From Streptomyces albus subsp. albus (GTDB lineage Bacteria; Actinomycetota; Actinomycetes; Streptomycetales; Streptomycetaceae): a stretch of DNA of 64,000 nt. A program made the translations under genes and the position numbers. The notes under the pieces were generated by a model that did not search any database, was not told where the DNA came from, and saw nothing but the letters and a program-made list of their open reading frames with translations. Below are positions 45,299 to 52,970 of the stretch, one piece after another (position 1 is the stretch's first letter; the number at the start of each line of letters is the position of its first letter). The DNA lies in the NCBI RefSeq assembly GCF_000719865.1, contig NZ_JOID01000016.1, positions 62,001 through 126,000 of the forward strand, in the 5' to 3' direction.

Positions 45299-47455
45299 TC
45301 ACCCGGGACGGTCGGCTCCGGTCACCGCGTCCGCCGAGCCCGGCGCATCCACCGCCTCCGCTGCCGCCCCCACCGGATCCGGCGTGTTCGCCGCGCCTGG
45401 TACACCCGGCGCACGGGCCCCGCCCGCGCCGCGCTCCCGCGGCGCACCGCCCGGCGCCTCCGCATCACCGGCCCCCTCCGCCGCACGGCCGATGAGCAGA
45501 TGCCGCAGTCCGAAGCCGGCCGCCACCACCGCCACCCCGCCCGCCGCGTCGAGCAGATAGTGGTTGGCGGTGCCGACGATCACCACCGTCGTGAGCACCG
45601 GATAGAGCACGCCCAGCACCCTCGGCCACAGCGCGGGCGTCAGCCGCCACACCACCACGGCGCACCACAGCGACCAGCCCACGTGCAGCGACGGCATGGC
45701 CGCGTACTGGTTGGAGATCCCCGTCAGCGCGCCGAAGTCCGGGTGGTCCAGGTCCTGCGGGCCGTGGGCCGTGTCGACGAAACCGAGCCCCGGCATCAGG
45801 CGCGGCGGCGCCAGCGGATAGGCCCAGAAGCCGATCAGGGCCAGCAGGGTGGCGAGCGCGAGCGAGGTGCGCCCCCAGCGGTAGAGCACCGGGCGGCGCA
45901 GATACATGAAGCCCAGCAGCGACAGCGGCACCAGGAAGTGGAAGGTCGTGTAGGAGAAGTTCATGGCGCTCTCCAGCCAACCGGTGCGCGCCACCAGCAG
46001 GTTGAACCAGAGTTCGACGTCGATACGGAGCGCCGCCTCGATCTCCAGGATCTGCCACCCGTGGTGCTCCGCGAGCCACCGGCCGTCGGGCGCCTGGCCG
46101 CGGACCCAGGAGTACGCCCAGTAGCCGACCCGGATGAGCAGCAGTTCCAGCAGCAGATTGGGCCGGGTGAGCGGGCGCGGCCAGGAGCGCAGCAGCGGCA
46201 GCCGCCCGGCCGCGGCGGCCGCGGCGGTCCCGGCCGTCGCGGGGGCGGCCTGCGGTGCCGGGCGCGGCCGCCGCCACTCGGGCTCGGCGCGGCTCAGGAA
46301 CGGCACTACGCAGGCGGCGGCCAGCGCCGCCAGCAGCGGGGCGTTCTCCCCGATGAGCCCTATCCACTCGATCTTCGGCACCAGGGCGTCCCGGTGCAGC
46401 GTCATCACCAGGACGACGACCGCGGGCCAGACGAGCCGGTCGGCGCGGCGCCGCCCGACCCGCCCGACGGCGGCGAGCAGGATCCACAGCTGCTGGTGCT
46501 GCCACGCGGTGGGCGAGACGGCCACCGCCACGCAGCCGGCCAGCGCCACGGCGAGCAGCCACTGGCCGTCGGCCGCGTACCGCGCCGCCCGGCGCAGCCC
46601 GAGGACCGCGACGGCCGCCGCGAGGGCGAGGAAGAGCACGACCTCCAGCGGGCCCTGGGCGCCGAGCCGGAGCAGCAGTCCGTGCAGGGACTGGTTGGCG
46701 GGGCTGTCGGCGGGCCCGCCGAGCCCCGCGCCGGCGGCGTGGCGCAGCCAGTACGTCCAGGAGTCGTCTGGTGACGCGGCCCAGGCCAGGGCCGAGCAGG
46801 CGGCGAAGGTTCCCGCGGCGGTCGCCGCGGCCTGCCGCCGGCCGGTCGCCCACAGCAGTGCGGCGAAGAGCAGCACGGTCGGCTGGAGCGCGGCCGCGAT
46901 CCCGATGAGTACACCGGAGGCGCGGGCGGAGCAGCGCGGCAGGAAGGCGGTGAGCACCAGCAGAACGGGGAGGACGCTCGTCTGGCCCAGGGTGAAGGTG
47001 TTGCGCACCGGCACCGAGACGACCAGCAGGACCAGCGCGACGGGCGCGCCGAACAGCACGGCGTTGCGGGAGCGCGGCCCCGGCAGCAGACGCGCCGTCA
47101 CCAGTCCGGTGGCAACGACCAGCAGCAGGGTGCCGAAGGTCCAGCCGACCCCGAGGGTCTGTTCGGCGGCCCGGGTCAGAGGGCTGAGGACGAGCCCGGC
47201 GAACGGGGTTCCGGTGAAGGCGTCGGCCCCGTCACCGTCCCCGTACAGCGGCTGTCCGGCCCGCAGGACGCCGTTCTCCCCGATCCAGGTCTCCAGATCG
47301 GCCAGCCGGCGCTGCGGGGGCAGTTGCAGTACGGCCGCTGCCTGACGGGCCGCCAGCAGGGCGACGATCAGCCAGAGCGCGACGGCGGCCGGCACCGCCC
47401 GCGATGCCGCCGGTTCCGCGACCGCCCCCAGTCCGCTTCTCTCCGGATTCGCCAC
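45299..47455 (-). CDS. Glycosyltransferase 87 / PAP2 phosphatase fusion, membrane protein
   Basis: This 718-residue polytopic protein has an N-terminal GT87-like (PIM mannosyltransferase-type) membrane domain (about 1-400; AGQPLYGDGDGADAFTGTPF, FTLGQTSVLPVLLVL). The C-terminal PAP2 domain (about 430-680) carries PLAPPRLMPGLG, PSLHVGWSLW and GTANHYLLDAAGG, the three PAP2 active-site motifs. It may make and dephosphorylate a lipid-linked sugar. GTG 47455, with GGGGGAC upstream, is preferred to GTG 47533, which lacks a ribosome site. Confidence 0.88.
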   Translation of the reverse strand: MANPERSGLGAVAEPAASRAVPAAVALWLIVALLAARQAAAVLQLPPQRRLADLETWIGENGVLRAGQPLYGDGDGADAFTGTPFAGLVLSPLTRAAEQTLGVGWTFGTLLLVVATGLVTARLLPGPRSRNAVLFGAPVALVLLVVSVPVRNTFTLGQTSVLPVLLVLTAFLPRCSARASGVLIGIAAALQPTVLLFAALLWATGRRQAAATAAGTFAACSALAWAASPDDSWTYWLRHAAGAGLGGPADSPANQSLHGLLLRLGAQGPLEVVLFLALAAAVAVLGLRRAARYAADGQWLLAVALAGCVAVAVSPTAWQHQQLWILLAAVGRVGRRRADRLVWPAVVVLVMTLHRDALVPKIEWIGLIGENAPLLAALAAACVVPFLSRAEPEWRRPRPAPQAAPATAGTAAAAAAGRLPLLRSWPRPLTRPNLLLELLLIRVGYWAYSWVRGQAPDGRWLAEHHGWQILEIEAALRIDVELWFNLLVARTGWLESAMNFSYTTFHFLVPLSLLGFMYLRRPVLYRWGRTSLALATLLALIGFWAYPLAPPRLMPGLGFVDTAHGPQDLDHPDFGALTGISNQYAAMPSLHVGWSLWCAVVVWRLTPALWPRVLGVLYPVLTTVVIVGTANHYLLDAAGGVAVVAAGFGLRHLLIGRAAEGAGDAEAPGGAPRERGAGGARAPGVPGAANTPDPVGAAAEAVDAPGSADAVTGADRPG

Positions 47456-47973
47456 CGTCCGCCCGTCCCCCGTCTTCTCCACCCGTGGGTGTCCGCTGTC
47501 CGCTGCCCTCGCGCCCGGCAAGACGCGGGACACCCGGCGGCCACCTGACCGTCGCCGCGCATTGCCCGCAGATTAGCCCCGATCTTCTCCGGGACGTGGG
47601 CGGCTTGTCCGGGTGTTTCCGGCCTTGTCGGCCGGTGGTGGCGGGGGGCAGTGGCCGGATCCCGCCGCCGGGGCGGGAACGGCGCAAAAGGGGCTGGAAG
47701 GGAGCCGCAGCGAGGTTCTGGTCACCACCCGGTACGGCCCCCGGCTCGTGGTACGGCAACCCCGCGACCCCGACCGGCTGCGTGCCGGAAGCCCGGCGGC
47801 GCCGCGTCGGCGGACGGGCTGTGGACGGGGACCGCGCGGGGTTGGGCGAGGTTGCGCGAGACCGGTCCGGGCCGGTGGAAGCCGACCGGGGCCGCCGCCG
47901 GGAACGGGCCGGCCCCGGGGACGGGAACGGGAACCGATCGGACCCGGGAACGGGTCGGGGAACGGGGCGGGGG
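47456..47973. other. Intergenic region with G-rich tract
   Basis: This region holds the promoter of the GT87/PAP2 gene and, from about 47905, the start of a G-rich tract on the plus strand with G4 potential. No gene is recognised. Confidence 0.35.
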
Positions 47974-47975
47974 TC
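47905..47975 (+). other. G-quadruplex-prone tract
   Basis: The plus strand has many G3-G5 runs at 1-6 nt spacing (for example GGGGACGGGAACGGG and GGGGAACGGGGCGGGG). It lies just downstream of the IPT/TIG gene on its template strand. Confidence 0.5.
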
Positions 47976-48050
47976 AGGCCCTGGGATCGGGGTCGCACCG
48001 GGGTTGGGGACGGGCCCGGGGTTGGGAACGGTCCGGGGTCGATCGGACGG

Positions 48051-49532
48051 TCACATCGCCGTGGGTGGCGACACCGGAGGCGTCAGTGACGGCAGCGCCC
48101 GGAAGGCCCTGCCCGGGGGTGGCCGGCGGGGTGTTGCCGGCGGTGGGGGTGCCGGGGACGCCGGTCGGTACCGCGCGGAAGGCCGCGGGGGTGCCGGGGG
48201 TGATGGCGGTGACGGGGGCGGTGGCGGCGCGGCGGGCGATCCCGGTGTGGTGGAGGCGTGGACGGCCGTGCCCGGGGCGGGCGTTGCGAGCGAGTCGACG
48301 GTGACGGGCGTCAGCGGGGAGTTCGACGCGGCGGTGCCCGGGCCGGCCGGGACGAAGAACGCCGCGGCCTGCCGCCCACCCAGGCCGAGGCCGGAGAAGA
48401 CCGCACCGGCCTGCCCGGAGGTGTCCAGGGCCACCGTCCGGGCGGGACCGGCGTCGCCGAGAAGGAAGGTCACCGCACCGGTGGTCACCGCGTCTCCGGC
48501 CGCCGTGAGCACCGTCGCCCGGAGCGCGACGCCCTCCCCGCACGCCGCCTGCCCCGGGATCACCTCCAGGCTCGTCATGGTGGAGGTGGGGGTGAAGACG
48601 TACGTGAAGACGCCGGCGCTCGTGCCGGACCCCTCGGCGGTGGTGACGATCACCGGGCCGGTGCCCGTACCGGGCGCGGTGACCGCGGTGACGGAGGTGT
48701 CGCCGTCCACGGTGACGGAAGCGGCCGGCACCCCGGCGACGGTGACGTCGGTCGCCCCGGTGAAACCACTGCCGGTGATGGTGATCGCCGTCCCGCCCGT
48801 GGAGGGTCCCGTCGCCGGGGCGACGCCCGGGACCCCGGGCACGGCCAGGGCCCTGACCTCACCCGTGGCATGGTCGAACACCTGGATGCCGCCGCCGGGA
48901 GCGACCGCGAACCCGTACGGCGCGGTGCCGGCCGCGACGGTCTGCAGAAGGGTGTTGGTGGCCGTGTCGATCACCAGCGCCACGTCCCCGGCACCGTCGG
49001 TCACGCGGGCGGCCCGGCCCTCGTCCGCGAGGGCGATCGCGACCGGCTCGGTACCGGGCGGCAGTGCGACGATGGCCACGATGCCGGCACCGACCGTGCC
49101 GGCCGCCGCCCCCGGGGCGGACCTGTGCTGGAGGCCGGGGTCGGGGTTGGGGTTGGGGCCGGGGTCGGGGTTGGAGCTGGGGCCGGAACCAGGGTTGAGT
49201 TCGGAGCCGGAGTCGGCGTTGAGGTCGGAGCCGGGGCCGAGGTCGGTACCAGAGCCCGAGTTGGGGCCGGGGTCGGGACCGGAGCCGGGGCCGGTGCCGG
49301 GGCCGGGGGCGGGGCCGGAGGTGCGGCCGGCGTCGGCGGGGATCACGCGCACCTTGCCTTCCGGTGTGACCGCCACGGCGGACGGCGCGGTACCGGCCGG
49401 GATCGCGGACGGCTGCGGAACGCCGGTCCGCGCGGCCGCCGTTCGGGCCCCCGGCGCCCGGGGCGGCCGTCCGTCCGTCTGCCGGGGCGGGCGCCCCGCC
49501 CGCTGCCGGGACTGCTGCGTGTGCGCGTCCAT
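48051..49532 (-). CDS. Surface protein with IPT/TIG and Ig-like domains; probable frameshift near 3' end
   Basis: This protein of about 493 residues carries a low-complexity Gly/Pro/Ser/Asp region (about 65-125, PGPGTGPGSGPDPG). NHL/YVTN-like strands follow (DVALVIDTATNTLLQTVAAG), then an IPT/TIG domain (GTAITITGSGFTGATDVTVA, VTAPGTGTGPVIVTTAEGSG) and an Ig-like domain (LEVIPGQAACGEGVALRATV). After about 48260 this frame turns into Pro-rich text, while the -1 frame continues an Ig-like sequence (TPAAFRAVPTGVPGTPTAGN, AVTDASGVATHGDVTV) to a stop at 47974. A frameshift is therefore likely. ATG 49532 has GGGAG 7 nt upstream. No clear signal peptide. Confidence 0.7.
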   Translation of the reverse strand: MDAHTQQSRQRAGRPPRQTDGRPPRAPGARTAAARTGVPQPSAIPAGTAPSAVAVTPEGKVRVIPADAGRTSGPAPGPGTGPGSGPDPGPNSGSGTDLGPGSDLNADSGSELNPGSGPSSNPDPGPNPNPDPGLQHRSAPGAAAGTVGAGIVAIVALPPGTEPVAIALADEGRAARVTDGAGDVALVIDTATNTLLQTVAAGTAPYGFAVAPGGGIQVFDHATGEVRALAVPGVPGVAPATGPSTGGTAITITGSGFTGATDVTVAGVPAASVTVDGDTSVTAVTAPGTGTGPVIVTTAEGSGTSAGVFTYVFTPTSTMTSLEVIPGQAACGEGVALRATVLTAAGDAVTTGAVTFLLGDAGPARTVALDTSGQAGAVFSGLGLGGRQAAAFFVPAGPGTAASNSPLTPVTVDSLATPAPGTAVHASTTPGSPAAPPPPPSPPSPPAPPRPSARYRPASPAPPPPATPRRPPPGRAFRALPSLTPPVSPPTAM

Positions 49533-50306
49533 GGGAAATCTCCCGTAGAGGTACGGAGTGTGGTGCCCGCCCGGAGCGGGTGCCGTGTGCGGCATCGGCG
49601 CCCGGTGGACCTGCGCGGGTCCCGCGTCCGCCGGATCTCCGGCGGCCCCGGCCGTGCGGGCCGGCGGCCCCGGCCGGGCCGGCACATGGCCCGCCTGCCG
49701 CGGACCTTCTGCTGATCCCCTGCCCCGGACAGACATAACCGGGGCGATGGCCTCAATACCTGCCATTCAGCAGCAAACCTCTTATAGTACGCGCCGTTTC
49801 ACGCCACCCCGGAGGCTCCCGCGCACCACTGGCGGCCGCCCTTCCCCGCCGCTCGGCGGCCGCCCTCACGGGCGCCGGCCGCGCCGCGCCACGCCCGGGC
49901 CGGGTGGCGCCGCGCCACGCCCGGGCCGGGCTGGGCTGGGCTGGGCAGGGAGCGCCGGGTGAGCCGGGGCATGCCGGGCAGTGAAGGCCGGGCAGGGCCG
50001 GATCGGAAACGCCTCGGCAAGCCGGGGGGCAGGGACAGCCGGCGCACCGGACCGGACATGCCGGGAGCCGGGCCCGGTGGGGGACGCCGCATCGGACCGC
50101 ACTGGGCCGCAACGACCCTTGCCGCCACACCGAACCGCGCGCTGACCACCCCGGACCGTGCGGGGCCGGACCGGGCCATGCGGGACCGCCCCGGACCGGG
50201 CGGGGCGGGGCGGGGCCGGACCATGCCGGACGGGGCAGGGCCAGGCAGGGCAGGGCCTGGAATGCCTTGGCGGGTCGGTGTTCGTCCGGGGCGCACGCAC
50301 GGCGGA
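49533..50306. other. Long intergenic region, low-complexity
   Basis: An A/T-richer patch at 49765-49800 (CTCTTATAGTACG) may hold the promoter for the IPT/TIG gene. Further on, GGGCTGGGCTGGGCAGGG-like and GGCAGGGCCAGGCAGGGC-like short repeats dominate. No coding feature is convincing. Confidence 0.35.
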
Positions 50307-50340
50307 GAGGCCCCGGAAGCCGTGTGGCTTCCGGGGCCTC
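50307..50340 (-). terminator. Perfect 15-bp stem-loop terminator
   Basis: GAGGCCCCGGAAGCC (50307-50321) and its complement (50326-50340) enclose a GTGT tetraloop, 75 bp downstream of the 50415 gene. Confidence 0.85.
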
Positions 50341-50414
50341 GCGGGCCGTACCGGCCCCTCCCCCAACGGGTGTCCGAAGGGTCCGACGGCCGGCCGCGGC
50401 AGTGCGGCGGCGGT

Positions 50415-51407
50415 TCAGACGCGGAGCAGGCGCTCCGTCAGATCGCGGTAGTCGCGCAGGGCCGTGCGCAGCTCCTCGGTGTCGGGGTGGGCCTCCCCGC
50501 TCTTGCCCTTGCCGTTGCCGTTGCCGCCGTTGTGCTCCCAGGCGGCGCGCAGCTTGCGGCGCTGCTCGGTGAGGGCCTTCGCGAAGTTCTCCGCGGCCTC
50601 TTCGAACAGGGCGTCGGCCTCGCGGACCGCTTCCCGAGGGCTGTCGACGAAGCCCGTCACCGTGTGCTGCAGCCGTTCCGTGAGCTGGTCGCACTGACGC
50701 TGCGGCAGCAGCGGCGCTGCCGCGGACCGGAGAGCGGTGTCGCCGTGGCGCGCCGCACCGCCGCCGTGAGCCGCGGCACCGCCGTACGCCGGGCGGTCGC
50801 CATACGCCGCGCCGTCGCCGTACCCCGCACGGTCGCCATACGCCGCACGGTCGTCGTGCGTCGCGCCGTCGCCGTACGCCGCACGGCCGTCGTGCGCCGC
50901 ACCGTCGTGGTGCGGGGAGCCCGAGCCTCCGGGGTGGGCGTCCGGGCCGGAGTACGGGCGGGCCGGGAGGCCGGTGGCCGGGTCCACCGGGGCGGTCCCG
51001 CCGTCCGGCGCCGGCGGGGCGTACGGGGCCGCCGAGGTGGCGGGGGCGGCCGTGGTCGCCGTGGGACCGGCCGGGTCCGGCGGGGTGACGGGAGCCGCCG
51101 CGCCGCCCGTGTGCCCCGGAGTCGCCGGAGCCGCCGGAGTCGCCGGAGCCTCCGGGCCGCCCGCGTACTCCGCGCCCGTCGAAGTCCCGGGAGCCGCGGG
51201 GGCCGTGGGGGCCGTGGGAGACGCAGGGGCCGCCGGGGCCGTGGGGGACGCGGGGCCCGCCGGAGCCGTCCCCGTGGCCGGGAAGCCCTGGCCCGCGGTG
51301 CCGCCGTCGCCGGCCGTCGCCGGTTCCGGGCCGGAGCCCGGTCCCCGCGCGAATCCGTCGCCGTGCTCGTGTTCGTTACCGTGCTTGTTCCTGCCGAGAT
51401 GCGCCAT
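50415..51407 (-). CDS. Hypothetical protein with His/Gly/Ala repeat region, paralog of next gene
   Basis: The N-terminal two thirds of this 330-residue protein is disordered. First come Ala/Pro/Thr repeats ([20 protein letters not shown]), then His/Asp/Gly/Tyr repeats (AAYGDGATHDDRAAYGD) encoded by 18-30 bp DNA repeats at about 50755-50920. The folded C terminus (about 235-330) contains FVDSPREAVREADALFEEAA and DTEELRTALRDYRDLTERLL, matching the neighbouring 51407-52099 product. The ATG shares one base with the preceding TAA (TAATG). Function unknown; the His-rich part might bind metal. Confidence 0.75.
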   Translation of the reverse strand: MAHLGRNKHGNEHEHGDGFARGPGSGPEPATAGDGGTAGQGFPATGTAPAGPASPTAPAAPASPTAPTAPAAPGTSTGAEYAGGPEAPATPAAPATPGHTGGAAAPVTPPDPAGPTATTAAPATSAAPYAPPAPDGGTAPVDPATGLPARPYSGPDAHPGGSGSPHHDGAAHDGRAAYGDGATHDDRAAYGDRAGYGDGAAYGDRPAYGGAAAHGGGAARHGDTALRSAAAPLLPQRQCDQLTERLQHTVTGFVDSPREAVREADALFEEAAENFAKALTEQRRKLRAAWEHNGGNGNGKGKSGEAHPDTEELRTALRDYRDLTERLLRV

Positions 51408-52099
51408 TACGCACCGCCCTTCGTCGTTCCGGTGTTGTGCCGGGCGGCCCAGGGGCCCTGCAGGCGCTCGGTGAGCCGCTGCTTGCCGGCCCCGGCGGCC
51501 GGGGTGCGGGCGCCGTGCCGCTCGGTGCCGCGGTCGCCGGCGCGGTGCCGCGCGTTGTCCTGCGGGTGCGTGGTGACCAGTTCCTCGAAGAGCGCGCGGG
51601 CGTGGACCACGGCCTCGCGCAGTTCCTCGGTCTCCGCCCGGCCGTCGCGGGCCCGGGCGGCGACGGCGTGCACGTGCCGGTAGCCGTCGACGTGGTGGCT
51701 GTGGTGCACCGACAGGGCCGCGACCTGCTCGTCGTACTCGTCGGCCGGGAAGCCGCGTTCGCGGATCAGTTCGCCCAGCAGCCGCTCGGCGGCGTCGACC
51801 GCCTGCGACGGCGAGTCGACGAACTGCTCCTGCACACCGGCCCAGCGGGCCACGTACTGTTCGCGCGCCTCGGCGCTCAGCGGGCGCGTCCGCAGATCGC
51901 CGTGACGCCGCAGCCGCTCGGAGAGTTCCCGTTCCGCGGCCTTCCGGTCGCCGTTGTGGTGGGCCACCGTCCGCTCGTACTCGGGGCCGAACCGGCGCTT
52001 CAGACCGCCACCGCCACTCTGCATGACGCGCGGGGCGAGCACGAGCGCGACGATGACGAGAGCCGCCACGGCCAAGATGATGATCACGCCTGTGGACAT
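51407..52099 (-). CDS. Membrane-anchored hypothetical protein
   Basis: This 230-residue protein has one N-terminal membrane helix (MSTGVIIILAVAALVIVALV). The cytosolic helical domain carries QEQFVDSPSQAVDAAERLLG, HHSHHVDGYRHVHAVAARA and ETEELREAVVHARALFEELV. It is the first of two coupled genes, and its domain is shared with the next product. The His cluster is a possible metal site. AAAGG precedes the ATG. Not recognised as a named family. Confidence 0.78.
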   Translation of the reverse strand: MSTGVIIILAVAALVIVALVLAPRVMQSGGGGLKRRFGPEYERTVAHHNGDRKAAERELSERLRRHGDLRTRPLSAEAREQYVARWAGVQEQFVDSPSQAVDAAERLLGELIRERGFPADEYDEQVAALSVHHSHHVDGYRHVHAVAARARDGRAETEELREAVVHARALFEELVTTHPQDNARHRAGDRGTERHGARTPAAGAGKQRLTERLQGPWAARHNTGTTKGGA

Positions 52100-52243
52100 G
52101 TCGTGCCTTTCGCTGAGCTCCCCTCGTGCGAGGCTTTCATCACCGCGTGTTGCCCCGGCCACGGACCGCAAACGCCGCCAAACCGACCCCGGCATCCGGA
52201 AATTGGGCTGCCACCGGGGCCGCGGCCGTCACAGAATGCGTCC

Positions 52244-52750
52244 ATGACCTGGACCGGCACCCACCCCACCGCCACCTGGACCGTCTCCCCCGAACCCGTC
52301 GGATCGCCCGTCGCCGGGCGGCTGTTGCGCGACTACTACGCCGAGGTCGCCGGCCGGTACTACGGGCGCGCCGTCACGAAGGCGGAGATCGACGAAGGGC
52401 TCGTCGAGCACCACAGCGACGACCTGACCGCGCCCACGGGCGTCTTCCTCGTCGCCCGCCTCGGCGGCGAGCCGGCCGGCTGCGGCGGGCTGCGTCTGCT
52501 GCGGCCGGGCACGGCCGAGCTCAAGCGGCTCTACGTCCGCCCGGAGGCGCGGGGCACGGGCGGCGGCGGCGCCCTGCTCGCGGCGGTGGAGACGGCGGCC
52601 CGGGAGCTGGGGGCGGACCGCGTCGTCCTCGACACCCGCCACGATCTCGTCGAGGCACGGGCGCTGTACGCCAAACACGGCTACGCGGAGGTGCCCGCCT
52701 ACAACGCGGACCCGTACGCCGAGCACTGGTTCGCCAAGAGGCTCGGCTGA
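52244..52750 (+). CDS. GNAT-family N-acetyltransferase
   Basis: This 168-residue protein shows the GNAT core: GVFLVARLGGEPAGCGGLRL, ELKRLYVRPEARGTGGGGAL (acetyl-CoA loop, RGTGGG for the usual RGxGxG), LDTRHDLVEARALYAKHGYA and a C-terminal WFAKRLG. It transfers acetyl to an unknown amine. It is divergent from the membrane-anchored gene with a 144-bp space. Confidence 0.9.
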   Translation: MTWTGTHPTATWTVSPEPVGSPVAGRLLRDYYAEVAGRYYGRAVTKAEIDEGLVEHHSDDLTAPTGVFLVARLGGEPAGCGGLRLLRPGTAELKRLYVRPEARGTGGGGALLAAVETAARELGADRVVLDTRHDLVEARALYAKHGYAEVPAYNADPYAEHWFAKRLG

Positions 52751-52970
52751 CGTCCACACCGGCCGACCTCCACAGGGGAACCGGGCGGCCGGCGGACGGT
52801 TCCCCGGAGCCGGGCGCGCGAAGACGGCACGGCGCTGGGCCGGTGTCCGCGATCCGCACGGGCTGGCCGGCGGTACGGGACCGGCACGGCGGACCGGGCG
52901 CGGCGGGACCGGCACGGCGCGGGGGGCCGGTCCGCGCGGCAGGACGGGCGTCGGCGGAACGGGCCCGCCG

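Noticed and set aside
47974..48543. Independent 189-codon minus-strand gene
   Set aside because: Its first part is an out-of-frame shadow of the IPT/TIG gene; only the last third has coding character, better explained by a frameshift.
49137..49320. CRISPR-like appearance of regular short GGGGCCGGGGTCGGG-type units
   Set aside because: The units are in-frame codons for a Pro/Gly/Ser/Asp linker, of irregular length and without unique spacers.
50755..50920. Short regular repeats resembling a small CRISPR array
   Set aside because: They encode the AAYGDG/THDDR repeats of the 50415 protein in frame and have no spacer-repeat alternation.
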